DNA of 8,490 bases. Origin: Actinomycetes bacterium. Lineage in GTDB: Bacteria > Actinomycetota > Thermoleophilia > RBG-16-64-13. A program made the position numbers and the translations under genes. The DNA is taken from contig JAKAHF010000063.1 in NCBI GenBank assembly GCA_021815245.1, positions 1 through 8,490 of the forward strand, in the 5' to 3' direction. Below the pieces are notes generated by a model. It had not been told where the DNA came from, did not search any database, and saw only the letters and a list, made by a program, of their open reading frames with translations. This document shows positions 1-6,310 of the stretch, piece by piece (position 1 is the stretch's first letter; each line of letters begins with the position of its first letter).

Positions 1-937
1 GGCTCCGCCATACCAGACGCGCCATCTGTCCCCGCGTGATGGGCTCGTCCCACCGCTGTCCCGACCAGGACAGCCCGCTCACGGTGTCGCGCACATCGCC
101 CCGCGTTGCCGGCGCGTAGTCGACCGACCAGGCCTGGGGGCAGACAAGCCCGGCGCGCTTGCAGATCTCATACAGTTGGTGCTTCGTCAACGTCGAGGTC
201 GCGCCGAAGGAAGTGTCGGAATACCCGTTCATGATGCCCTCGGTGTTGACATAGCCCCCTGCCGCGGCCAGCTCGTCCTGATCTTTGGTCGTCCACATGA
301 CCGAGGGAGCGAGGTCGCTGAAGGGGCACTTGTTGACATAGCGGGCGGTCGTCAGCCACTCGCGGAGTTGCTCGGGAGCAGTGACCTTGAGCTGCGTCAC
401 CGCGTAGTCGCGGCGCAGATACTCAGCCCCCCACAGGGCGACCTTCGCGCACTCCGCGAAATTCTCGCGGGCATCCTCCTGCCAGGCCCCTCCGGCCGAG
501 CCCGGGCTGGCGTTGCAGATGTCCGACCATTTGGCCCACCACTTGGGCCCGAGCGTGTACCAGATCTGGTGAGCCCACTCGTGTGCCACCAGTTCGGAGA
601 GAGATTCGCCGGTCAGCGATGAGTTGACGAACAGGCGACCCATCTCCGAATATCCGCTAATGCCGTTCATCGGAGCGAAGATGACTTTCACAGGGCCCAT
701 GAACTTGAGCTCGGCATCGGTCGCCGTGTAGGGCAGAGCGCAGGCCTTGATCGTCTTCGTGACCTGGGCGCGTTGCGCCTCGGTGCCGCCTTGCATGGTG
801 AAGGCGTGAACCGGGGAGGCCTGGAACGCGAAGAAGAGACCGAGCATAGTGGCCACCGCGACAAGGAAGATCTTCGCCCTGCCTCGTGGATGTCTGCGTT
901 CGGTTGCTGCCGTCTGCTGTGTCTTGCTGCGTTGCAT
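1..937 (-). CDS. Secreted zinc metallopeptidase-like protein with C-terminal SLH-like repeats (C-terminus cut by window edge)
   Basis: I translated an open frame from ATG at 937 to the window edge: 312 codons and no stop, so the 3' end is missing. Residues 1-22 are basic, 23-40 are hydrophobic, and V-H-A at 43-45 fits a signal peptidase I site, so export is likely. HEWAH at 119-123 is the HExxH zinc signature, with H119 and H123 as ligands and E120 as general base. It is followed by a Glu-rich ENFAE stretch (158-162) that could give the third, gluzincin-type ligand. Residues about 222-262 (EGIMNGYSD, then LTKHQLYEI) match the G-I-x-x-G-Y-x-D and T-R-x-Q pattern of S-layer homology domains, and ITRGQMARLVW near the edge looks like the end of a second repeat. 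Cys66, 141, 163, 204, 259 and 266 could form disulfides outside the cell. The substrate is unknown. The start is set by AAGGAG nine bases upstream. The exact peptidase family is unassigned, and proteolysis is inferred from motifs only. Confidence 0.82.
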   Translation of the reverse strand, partial: MQRSKTQQTAATERRHPRGRAKIFLVAVATMLGLFFAFQASPVHAFTMQGGTEAQRAQVTKTIKACALPYTATDAELKFMGPVKVIFAPMNGISGYSEMGRLFVNSSLTGESLSELVAHEWAHQIWYTLGPKWWAKWSDICNASPGSAGGAWQEDARENFAECAKVALWGAEYLRRDYAVTQLKVTAPEQLREWLTTARYVNKCPFSDLAPSVMWTTKDQDELAAAGGYVNTEGIMNGYSDTSFGATSTLTKHQLYEICKRAGLVCPQAWSVDYAPATRGDVRDTVSGLSWSGQRWDEPITRGQMARLVWRS

Positions 938-946
938 CGCCGCTTG

Positions 947-952
947 CTCCTT
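947..952 (-). promoter_or_regulatory. Ribosome binding site of the metallopeptidase gene
   Basis: AAGGAG on the minus strand lies nine bases before the ATG at 937. It fixes the start of the open-ended reading frame, just ahead of a good signal peptide. Confidence 0.7.
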
Positions 953-960
953 GTCGCATG

Positions 961-972
961 GGCCCGCGGGCC
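961..972. repeat. 12-bp perfect palindrome upstream of the metallopeptidase start
   Basis: GGCCCGCGGGCC is fully self-complementary. It lies 8 bases upstream of the AAGGAG ribosome binding site of the metallopeptidase gene, inside the probable leader. It could be a protein site or simply GC-rich chance symmetry. With no loop bases it would make a poor RNA hairpin. Confidence 0.3.
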
Positions 973-1018
973 TCGTGGTGCGTCATGAGGAGCATCGACC
1001 CTATGCACGGCGAAAGAA

Positions 1019-1052
1019 TTGGCCCAAAGTCCACCGTTGGACCTTGGTCCAA
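1019..1052. promoter_or_regulatory. Tandem dyad, candidate operator upstream of the metallopeptidase gene
   Basis: TTGGACC-TT-GGTCCAA at 1037-1052 is a perfect 7-bp inverted repeat with a 2-bp centre. The next 16-bp block (1019-1034) matches it at 11 of 16 positions in the same orientation, with an 18-bp centre-to-centre distance. Nearly two helical turns between similar dyads in a 182-bp intergenic gap suggests a dimeric regulator binding twice. The neighbouring LuxR-type response regulator is one candidate, by proximity only. A weak TTGGGC / CATAGG pair, 16 bp apart on the minus strand, starts inside the second block and could be a promoter. Confidence 0.4.
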
Positions 1053-1119
1053 TGCGACGAGGGGGCTATGTCTTCGGGAGTACGGGCGGAGATTTCGCCC
1101 AGGGAAAGCGCGCTGAGCG

Positions 1120-1752
1120 CTATTCGGATGGGGAGGGAGGTTCCTCTTGAAGCCGATCGGCAAGACGCACGAGATCGGCGACCGAACGCAGCCCGAGCTT
1201 CTGCATGGCTCGACCGCGATGCACCTTGACCGTCTTCTCGACGATGTCGAGCTCCGCGGCTATCTGCTTGTTCAGTTTGCCGACGGCCACGAGACGCAGA
1301 ACGTCGAGTTCGCGTTGCGTGAGCTTGGAGAAGCGCTCCTGGATCTCCTTCTGCTCGGTCTCGGCGGCCCAGCGTTGCCGACTCGCCTCGATGGCTCTCT
1401 CGACGGCGGGCCGCAATTGGTCGCGACCGAACGGCTTGGTCAGGAAGTCCTCGGCGCCGGCCCTCATGGCTTGAACGCTCATGGGGATGCTGCCTTGTCC
1501 GCTGATGAACACGATCGGCAGATGATGGAAGCGGGCCATGATCATCTCCTGGGCGTCGAGACCGCTCAGGCCGGGCAAGAACACGTCGAGGATCAGACAA
1601 CCCGGACCACTCGGCGGTTGCTGCATGAGCAGCTCCTCGGCCGACGCCAGCGTGATGACCCGGTAGTCGTCGAGTCTGAGCAGCGTCGCCAAGTACGAGC
1701 AGATCTCGGGCTCGTCATCGACTACATACACGACCGGCTGTCTACTCACCAT
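1120..1752 (-). CDS. FixJ/NarL-type two-component response regulator (receiver + LuxR HTH)
   Basis: A 210-residue transcriptional regulator. Residues 1-120 form a receiver domain with the acidic pair D12/D13, phospho-acceptor D56 in LILDVFLPG, switch S84 in the FISGQG segment, and K106 in the LTKPF motif. This is a complete phosphorylation site. After a charged helical linker (about 109-140), a LuxR/GerE helix-turn-helix occupies about 141-205, with LTQRELDVL, the GKLNKQIA turn and a recognition helix around VEKTVKVHR (171-179). The order and length are those of FixJ, whose phosphorylated dimers activate transcription. I chose ATG 1752 over the adjacent GTG 1755 because GGATGG lies six bases upstream of it. 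No partner histidine kinase is in the window. A sigma-28-like promoter about 100 bases upstream links it to motility expression. Its targets are unknown. The dyad beyond its 3' end and the divergent chemoreceptor promoter are possible ones. Confidence 0.9.
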   Translation of the reverse strand: MVSRQPVVYVVDDEPEICSYLATLLRLDDYRVITLASAEELLMQQPPSGPGCLILDVFLPGLSGLDAQEMIMARFHHLPIVFISGQGSIPMSVQAMRAGAEDFLTKPFGRDQLRPAVERAIEASRQRWAAETEQKEIQERFSKLTQRELDVLRLVAVGKLNKQIAAELDIVEKTVKVHRGRAMQKLGLRSVADLVRLADRLQEEPPSPSE

Positions 1753-1758
1753 CACAGG

Positions 1759-1764
1759 CCATCC
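1759..1764 (-). promoter_or_regulatory. Ribosome binding site of the response regulator gene
   Basis: GGATGG on the minus strand is six bases from ATG 1752 but only three from the alternative GTG 1755, so it favours the ATG start. The match to the anti-Shine-Dalgarno sequence is moderate. Confidence 0.45.
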
Positions 1765-1858
1765 AACCTATGTCGATAGGCTCCGATTATTGTGGAATCT
1801 ATGGTCCGTCGCGCCACGCGCCTGGCACATCATTTCAGGACCCGCCATCCCTTTCCTG

Positions 1859-1886
1859 CTATCGGCATCGAGAATGCGTGGCTTTA
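1859..1886 (-). promoter_or_regulatory. Sigma-28 (FliA/SigD)-type promoter for the response regulator gene
   Basis: On the minus strand TAAA (plus 1883-1886) is followed after 16 bases by GCCGATAG (plus 1859-1866). The sigma-28 consensus is TAAA-N15/16-GCCGATAA, so only the last base differs. Transcription would start about 100 bases before the ATG at 1752. A matching promoter of opposite orientation lies about 45 bp away, which makes a chance match less likely. Confidence 0.6.
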
Positions 1887-1933
1887 TCTCGTGGCGGCGG
1901 ATCGCCTGTACCGGCAGCGCTCCGAACAGTAGA

Positions 1934-1961
1934 TAAAGCACAGTGGCAGACGAGCCGATGA
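1934..1961 (+). promoter_or_regulatory. Sigma-28 (FliA/SigD)-type promoter for the chemoreceptor gene
   Basis: TAAA at 1934-1937 and GCCGATGA at 1954-1961, separated by 16 bases, match the sigma-28 consensus except for one base in the -10 element. The site is about 65 bp upstream of the chemoreceptor ATG. Methyl-accepting chemotaxis genes are classic late-flagellar (FliA/SigD) targets, so position and gene function agree. Confidence 0.65.
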
Positions 1962-2012
1962 TACTAGTGTTTCGTCTCTGTTGACGGGCGGGGAACATAG
2001 AAGAATCCTGCG

Positions 2013-2018
2013 AAAGGA
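2013..2018 (+). promoter_or_regulatory. Ribosome binding site of the chemoreceptor gene
   Basis: AAAGGA lies seven bases before ATG 2026. It selects this start over the in-frame TTG at 1981, which has no suitable ribosome binding site. Confidence 0.65.
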
Positions 2019-2025
2019 CTGCGAC

Positions 2026-3528
2026 ATGAGCAAGAGGAGCCCACTGCGCCCCTCCGGCACAATGGCTATTCCACGACGCATGACCGTGGGATTCGCGCTC
2101 TTGATCATCTTCGTACTCATCACGGGGGGGATGGGGTTGGGCGTGGTGGTCTGGCTCGACTCTTGGTCGTCGGGATACAGTGAGACGATCACGGCGAGCC
2201 AGGCGGCCGCCGTGGTATCCGAAGCCTCCGCCAACATGGTCATCTACGGCTCAGGCGCCGCGACCGAGACGAGTCCCATGATGCGCGAGCAGAACGACAC
2301 CGTCCGCATCCAGGCCCGCGACAGGGTTCTCGCCGCGCTCGACACTCTCGCCAACATGGAGGTCGAAGGCACCGATGACGCGCTCCTGGTCAAGAGCATG
2401 ACAAGCGCGTTCGCCCAGTGCGACGAAACGCTGGCCGCGACCATCACGCTCGGAGAGACCGATCCGCAGAGCGCCCTCTCCGAGATCAGCTCCAAGGTGG
2501 TCGTCCTGGCCAGTCAACTCGCCGGCGTGACTTCCTCATATCTCGAAAGCAAGCAGGCCCAAGAGCTCGCCGGCATGACCAGCCTCAAGCGAATCGACCG
2601 AGCGATCATGTTCGGCATGATCGGCGCCGTGGCGCTGGCCATTCTGCTGGGCGTAGTGCTCGCCTGGCGCATCTCGCGCGCCGTGACCAAACAACTTCGC
2701 GGCGCCAGCGCAAGCATCAGCACCTCGGCTGCCCAGTTGCTCGCCGTCTCGTCGCAGGTGGCGGCTGGGGCCGCTCAAACGGCGGCATCGACCAACGAGA
2801 CCACCGCCACGGTGGAGGAGGTCAAGCAGACCGCACTCTTGGCGCAGGAAAAGGCCTCTGAGCTGGCCGGCAGATCCCAGAATCTCGTCCAGACCGCCGA
2901 GGCCGGACGGGCTACGGTCGAAGACACCATCGCCCGCATCGAGATGATGCAGAGCCAGATGGACTTGGTGGTCGAGACCATCACCCGGCTGAGCGACCAG
3001 ACGCAGGCGGTAGGCGACATCATCGCGACGGTGAACGACTTGGCTGAGCAATCGAATCTGCTCTCGGTGAACGCCTCCATCGAGGCGGCCAAAGCCGGTG
3101 AGCAGGGCAAGGGCTTCACGGTGGTGGCGCAAGAAGTCAAGAGCCTGGCCGAACAGTCGAAGCAGGCGGTCAGTCACGTGCGGAGCATCCTCAACGAGAT
3201 CCAGAGCGCCGGCCGCATGGCGGCGCAGGCCGCTCAGGAAGGCCGTGAGGCCGTCGAAGCGGGTCGGGATCAGTCGCGGGAATCGGGTGAGGCCATCGAC
3301 AAGCTGGCGCAGGGGACGAGCGAGGCCGCCCAATCTGCGGTGCAGATCTCGGCGTCGAGCCGGCAGCAACTCGCGGGCATGGAGCAGATAGGCCAGGCCA
3401 TCAGCACCATCAACGAAGCCGGCAACCAGTCGGTCTCGGGGACGCGGCAGGTCGAGGTAGAGGTCAAGCAGCTCCAAGACCTGGCGCTACACCTGAAACG
3501 GCTGGTTGACGCCAAAGCTACGGCATAG
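2026..3528 (+). CDS. Methyl-accepting chemotaxis protein (transmembrane chemoreceptor, HAMP-less)
   Basis: A 500-residue chemoreceptor. Layout: basic cytoplasmic N-terminus (1-18); first membrane helix about 20-43; extracytoplasmic, mostly helical ligand region about 45-192 (four-helix-bundle size); second membrane helix about 193-214; cytoplasmic coiled-coil signalling domain 215-500. The highly conserved hairpin tip lies at about 336-372, with DLAEQSNLL, the EAAKAGEQGKGF turn (353-364) and VVAQEVKSLAEQS, which bind CheA and CheW. Only about 20 residues separate the second membrane helix from the signalling helix (around 237), so the usual ~50-residue HAMP domain seems absent. The C-terminus (LKRLVDAKATA) has no NWETF-type CheR tether. 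The ligand cannot be told from sequence. The gene is divergent from the response regulator, has its own sigma-28 promoter, and converges on the aminotransferase gene with 33 bp between stop codons. Confidence 0.93.
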   Translation: MSKRSPLRPSGTMAIPRRMTVGFALLIIFVLITGGMGLGVVVWLDSWSSGYSETITASQAAAVVSEASANMVIYGSGAATETSPMMREQNDTVRIQARDRVLAALDTLANMEVEGTDDALLVKSMTSAFAQCDETLAATITLGETDPQSALSEISSKVVVLASQLAGVTSSYLESKQAQELAGMTSLKRIDRAIMFGMIGAVALAILLGVVLAWRISRAVTKQLRGASASISTSAAQLLAVSSQVAAGAAQTAASTNETTATVEEVKQTALLAQEKASELAGRSQNLVQTAEAGRATVEDTIARIEMMQSQMDLVVETITRLSDQTQAVGDIIATVNDLAEQSNLLSVNASIEAAKAGEQGKGFTVVAQEVKSLAEQSKQAVSHVRSILNEIQSAGRMAAQAAQEGREAVEAGRDQSRESGEAIDKLAQGTSEAAQSAVQISASSRQQLAGMEQIGQAISTINEAGNQSVSGTRQVEVEVKQLQDLALHLKRLVDAKATA

Positions 3529-3557
3529 CGCAGGGGCGCCGCGCAAACGAATGCGCT
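3527..3557. terminator. Possible bidirectional hairpin between convergent genes
   Basis: AGCGCA (3527-3532) pairs with TGCGCT (3552-3557) around a 19-base loop that contains GGCGCC. It sits in the 33-bp gap between the converging chemoreceptor and aminotransferase stop codons, where a shared terminator is expected. There is no T-tract on either side and the stem is short, so this is weak. Confidence 0.25.
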
Positions 3558-3561
3558 CTAG

Positions 3562-4887
3562 TTAGGCCAAGGCGAAGGCCTTGTCGAGAATGGCGAGGGC
3601 ATCGTCGACTTCGCCGGCCGACACGATCATCGGTGGAGTCAGCCGGATGACGTTGCTGTAGAGGCCACCCTTGCCGATGAGGAGCCCCAAGCCCCGCGTC
3701 TCTTCGAAGATGCGCAGCACTTTCTTAGCGTCGGGCGCCTTGCCGTCGGGCGAGGCCGGATCGACCACTTCCATGGCCTGCATGAGGCCCATGCCGCGCA
3801 CGTCGCCGATGACCGGGTACTTCTGCTGGAGTGCAAGTAGGCCGTCGCGCAGGCGAGCTCCCTGGACTTTGGCGTTGGTGACGAGGTCGTTGTCGTCGAT
3901 GTAGTCGATGACCGCCAGCGCGCCCCGGGTGCTCACCGGGTTGCCGCCGAAGGTCGAGATGGACAATCCCTTGAAGGTATCGGCTACCGCCGGGGTAGCG
4001 ATGGTGGCGCCGATGGGCAGACCGTTCGCGAGGCCCTTGGCGAACGTCATGATGTCTGGTTGCACGCCCCAGTGCTCGATCCCGAACCACTTGTCGCCGG
4101 TACGGCCCCACCCGGTCTGCACCTCATCGCAGATGAAGAGGCCGCCGTACTTGCGCACGATGGGTAGCACTTCCTGGAAGTACTCCTTGGGCGGGGTGAT
4201 GAAGCCGCCGACCCCCTGGATCGGCTCGGCCATGAAGGCGGCGATCTCGCCGGTCGTCGTGGTCTGTATCAGTTCCTCCACGTCACGCGCGCAGCGCATG
4301 TCGCACGACGGGTAGGTGAGTCCCAGACCGCAGCGATAGCAGTAGGGATTGTGCGCGTGCTTGATGTAGGGCACGCTGCTGGGCATGGCACGCCACGAGG
4401 AGTGGGCGGTGATGTTCATCGTGACTTCGCTGCGACCCGAGTACGCGTGGCGTAGGGCTACGATGTCGGATCGTCCGGTGGCATGGCGGGCGAACAGCAC
4501 CGCTGTCTCGTTCGCCTCGGTGCCCGACGAAGTGAAGAAGCTCTTGCTGAGCGGGCCCGGCGTCAGCTTCGCGATCCGCTCCGCCAGCTTGGCCTGCGGC
4601 TCGTTGATATAGAGGGTCGAGACGTGCTGCAGCGTCTGGTTCTGATCGATGATGGCCTCGTTGACCGTCTCGTTGCAGTGGCCGACGCTCACCGTGAGGA
4701 TGCCACCGAAGAAGTCGAGGTACTCGTTGCCCTCGGAGTCGGTGAGGTACATACCTTTGCCGCTCGCCATGGTGATGGGCTTCTGGTAGTAGGTGGCTAC
4801 GCAAGGGAAGAGATACTCCTTGTGAAGCGCCTCAGCCGAGGTCGCGGCCGCGTTGTTGGTGGTGCTTTGCGGAGCGTCGGCGGTCAT
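3562..4887 (-). CDS. Class III PLP-dependent aminotransferase (AGXT2-like / omega-aminotransferase family)
   Basis: A 441-residue cytoplasmic fold-type I aminotransferase. The cofactor site is complete: SSGT (120-123) for PLP phosphate, aromatic Y149 in HAYSG at the ring-stacking position, D254 in CDEVQTGWGR for the pyridine nitrogen, and Schiff-base lysine K284 in TFAKGLANG. Length and motifs fit the AGXT2/4-aminobutyrate transaminase branch, which moves an amino group from an omega-amino acid, diamine or alanine-type donor to a 2-oxo acid. A Cys-rich insertion (C183, C186, C195, C199), followed by an AEPIQGVGG segment, resembles the equivalent region of alanine-glyoxylate aminotransferase 2. 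I chose ATG 4887 because AAAGGA lies seven bases upstream and a strong promoter would start transcription near 4915, downstream of the alternative ATG at 4965. It is divergent from the dehydrogenase operon, suggesting a shared pathway. The exact substrate (lysine, 4-aminobutyrate, beta-alanine, taurine or other) is not determined. Confidence 0.92.
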   Translation of the reverse strand: MTADAPQSTTNNAAATSAEALHKEYLFPCVATYYQKPITMASGKGMYLTDSEGNEYLDFFGGILTVSVGHCNETVNEAIIDQNQTLQHVSTLYINEPQAKLAERIAKLTPGPLSKSFFTSSGTEANETAVLFARHATGRSDIVALRHAYSGRSEVTMNITAHSSWRAMPSSVPYIKHAHNPYCYRCGLGLTYPSCDMRCARDVEELIQTTTTGEIAAFMAEPIQGVGGFITPPKEYFQEVLPIVRKYGGLFICDEVQTGWGRTGDKWFGIEHWGVQPDIMTFAKGLANGLPIGATIATPAVADTFKGLSISTFGGNPVSTRGALAVIDYIDDNDLVTNAKVQGARLRDGLLALQQKYPVIGDVRGMGLMQAMEVVDPASPDGKAPDAKKVLRIFEETRGLGLLIGKGGLYSNVIRLTPPMIVSAGEVDDALAILDKAFALA

Positions 4888-4894
4888 CCCTTGG

Positions 4895-4900
4895 TCCTTT
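4895..4900 (-). promoter_or_regulatory. Ribosome binding site of the aminotransferase gene
   Basis: AAAGGA on the minus strand is seven bases from ATG 4887. It makes this start preferable to the longer frame beginning at 4965. Confidence 0.65.
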
Positions 4901-4921
4901 CTTTGGCAGCCTGTTTCAACA

Positions 4922-4950
4922 GTTATAGCCGCTCTCGACGGCGGCGTCAA
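4922..4950 (-). promoter_or_regulatory. Sigma-70-type promoter of the aminotransferase gene
   Basis: Minus-strand TTGACG (plus 4945-4950) and TATAAC (plus 4922-4927) are separated by exactly 17 bases. Each hexamer matches the housekeeping consensus at 5 of 6 positions. Transcription would start near 4915, giving a leader of roughly 28 bases before ATG 4887. Confidence 0.65.
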
Positions 4951-4965
4951 AAGGGGCGGTTGCAT

Positions 4966-4993
4966 TTGACCCGACCAGATACTACAGTAGGGA
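4966..4993 (+). promoter_or_regulatory. Weak candidate promoter of the dehydrogenase operon
   Basis: TTGACC (4966-4971) is a good -35 element. The best-spaced -10 candidate, TAGGGA at 4988-4993 after 16 bases, is poor. If used, the start point would fall near 5001, placing the palindrome at 5002-5019 on the first transcribed bases. Confidence 0.35.
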
Positions 4994-5001
4994 TATTCGG
5001 T

Positions 5002-5019
5002 TAACCAACCGGTTAGTTA
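5002..5019. promoter_or_regulatory. Operator-like 18-bp palindrome (TetR-family type) before the catabolic operon
   Basis: TAACCAACC|GGTTAGTTA is an inverted repeat with a single mismatched pair, centred on ACCGGT. The hexamer CGGTTA also recurs directly at 4998-5003 and 5010-5015, and GGTTAACC at 4999-5006 is itself palindromic. AACC/GGTT dyads of this size are typical binding sites of TetR-family repressors. The site lies between the candidate promoter and the GGGAG ribosome binding site (5026-5030), where a repressor would block the operon. No regulator gene is in the window. Confidence 0.55.
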
Positions 5020-5036
5020 CGAACTGGGAGCGGGCC

Positions 5037-6251
5037 ATGAAAGTCGTTATCATCGGCGCCGGTGAACAGGGATACGTACTCACCTGGAATCTCGCCAAGC
5101 ACCCGGCCGTAGACGAGATCGTCCTTGGTGACTGGGATGTGGGCCGGGCGGAGGAGGTCAAGGCGGCCTGGGGCGCCGGCAAGACCACAGCGGTGCACGT
5201 CGACGCACGCGACGTCGAGCGCATCGCCGCATTGGCCGGTGGGGCCGACCTGATTCTCAACGCGGTGATCCCCGAATGGGACGACCCGCTCATGAAAGCG
5301 GCGCTCAAGGCCAGGACCCACTACCTCGATATGGCGACCCGGGTCGAGAACGGCACCATCGATGACGGCTACCTGCTGCAGGTCGCACTCGACGAGCAGT
5401 TCAAGGCCATCGGCCGGACGGCCCTCATTCACACGGGCATGACGCCGGGCGTCACCAATACCCTGGCCGCCATCGGCTATGAAGACATGGAGCGGTGTGA
5501 GGCCATCCGCATCAAGGCTGGCAGCTGCTTCAAGTCTGAGGTGCCCATCCAAGTCTGGTCGCAGGAGACCTACTTCATCGATTCGCAGACGCCGACCCTC
5601 TACTTCGACAACGGCGAGTTTCTACGCGCGGAGCCCTTCGCTGGTTGGGAGTATGTTGACTTCCCCGCGCCGGTAGGACGGGTGGCCGCCGTACTACACG
5701 AGCATGAGGAATGCTCGACCATCCCGCGGTATCTTGGTGGCAAGGGCCTCGTGCACATGGACTTCAAGCTGGCCGGCGGCGAAGAGGGCATGAAGAAGGC
5801 GAAGATCCTCGTGGATTCGGGCATCGCCAGTCCGTCACCTCGCACGGTGCGGGGCCAGGAGGTGAGACCGATCGACGTGCTCGTTTCGTGTCTCCCACAA
5901 TCGGCTCCCAAAGAGGAGATCGCCAAGCTGGCGGCCGAAGGCCGCATCGTCGACGAGGGCGCCTATCTCATCGAGCTCTTCGAGCGCGAGGGGGAGCTTG
6001 CCACCGAGACGTTCTGGGTCTTTCCGCCCAACATCCAGAAGGTCACCGCCCTGATCCCAGGAGCGAATCGCATCTCCTACGGCACGTCGACTCCGGCGGC
6101 CATCTACGCCGGCTACCTGCTCGACGGCACCATAACTCAACGGGGCGTGTTGCCGCCCGAAGCTCTGGCACGCGACGTGCGTCTGAAATACGTGGACGAC
6201 CTGAAGCGCGCCGGCCTGCGCATCGCGCGGCGCAGCACGCGCTGGATGTGA
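5037..6251 (+). CDS. Saccharopine dehydrogenase-family NAD(P)-dependent oxidoreductase
   Basis: A 404-residue cytoplasmic oxidoreductase. The N-terminal Rossmann fold begins with VVIIGAGEQG (G7, G9, G12), and D32 ends the second strand, which favours NAD over NADP. HYLDMA (95-100) and GMTPGVTN (134-141) match the conserved junction to the substrate domain in this family. The C-terminus has the usual ISYGTSTPAA helix and the GVLPPEAL motif before a short basic tail. Family members include saccharopine reductase, lysine 6-dehydrogenase and carboxynorspermidine dehydrogenase. The ~400-residue length suits the latter two as well as stand-alone saccharopine dehydrogenases. The start is supported by GGGAG six bases upstream. 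It is first in the operon with the aldehyde dehydrogenase (59-bp gap) and a solute-binding lipoprotein, so oxidative deamination of an imported amine to a semialdehyde is a reasonable inference. The substrate is unproven. Confidence 0.85.
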   Translation: MKVVIIGAGEQGYVLTWNLAKHPAVDEIVLGDWDVGRAEEVKAAWGAGKTTAVHVDARDVERIAALAGGADLILNAVIPEWDDPLMKAALKARTHYLDMATRVENGTIDDGYLLQVALDEQFKAIGRTALIHTGMTPGVTNTLAAIGYEDMERCEAIRIKAGSCFKSEVPIQVWSQETYFIDSQTPTLYFDNGEFLRAEPFAGWEYVDFPAPVGRVAAVLHEHEECSTIPRYLGGKGLVHMDFKLAGGEEGMKKAKILVDSGIASPSPRTVRGQEVRPIDVLVSCLPQSAPKEEIAKLAAEGRIVDEGAYLIELFEREGELATETFWVFPPNIQKVTALIPGANRISYGTSTPAAIYAGYLLDGTITQRGVLPPEALARDVRLKYVDDLKRAGLRIARRSTRWM

Positions 6252-6298
6252 CACGAAACCTCGACGAAGGATCGTAGAGACGACTGTTATCACGCGTG

Positions 6299-6303
6299 GG
6301 AGG
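6299..6303 (+). promoter_or_regulatory. Ribosome binding site of the aldehyde dehydrogenase gene
   Basis: GGAGG lies seven bases before ATG 6311, the strongest Shine-Dalgarno match in the window. The in-frame GTG at 6296 would overlap it and is therefore unlikely to be the start. Confidence 0.75.
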
Positions 6304-6310
6304 AAGGCCT

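Noticed and set aside
176..622. Plus-strand open frame opposite the metallopeptidase
   Set aside because: The minus frame carries a ribosome binding site, signal peptide, HEWAH and SLH-like motifs; the plus frame has none of these.
1084..1100. GGGCG/CGCCC hairpin downstream of the response regulator as a terminator
   Set aside because: The stem is only five base pairs and no T-tract follows on the minus strand.
1881..1939. 9-bp perfect inverted repeat GCTTTATCT...AGATAAAGC with a 41-base spacer
   Set aside because: Considered as a hairpin or operator in its own right. It is better explained as the facing -35 regions of the two divergent sigma-28 promoters.
1981..2025. TTG start for a longer chemoreceptor
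   Set aside because: No ribosome binding site before it, and the added residues are not membrane- or domain-like. ATG 2026 has AAAGGA at seven bases.
2536..3477. Minus-strand open frame (313 codons) opposite the chemoreceptor gene
   Set aside because: Antisense shadow of a clear chemoreceptor; the predicted protein is Arg/Leu/His-rich without motifs.
4888..4965. ATG 4965 as a longer aminotransferase start
   Set aside because: It lies upstream of the near-consensus TTGACG-17-TATAAC promoter and has no good ribosome binding site.
5037..6251. Naming the oxidoreductase as lysine 6-dehydrogenase or LYS1/LYS9
   Set aside because: Family motifs are shared among saccharopine reductase, lysine 6-dehydrogenase and carboxynorspermidine dehydrogenase. 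Without alignment the specific activity cannot be chosen.
6261..6290. Possible internal promoter TCGACG-18-TGTTAT before the aldehyde dehydrogenase
   Set aside because: Each hexamer matches only four of six consensus positions and spacing is long. Co-transcription across the 59-bp gap is simpler.
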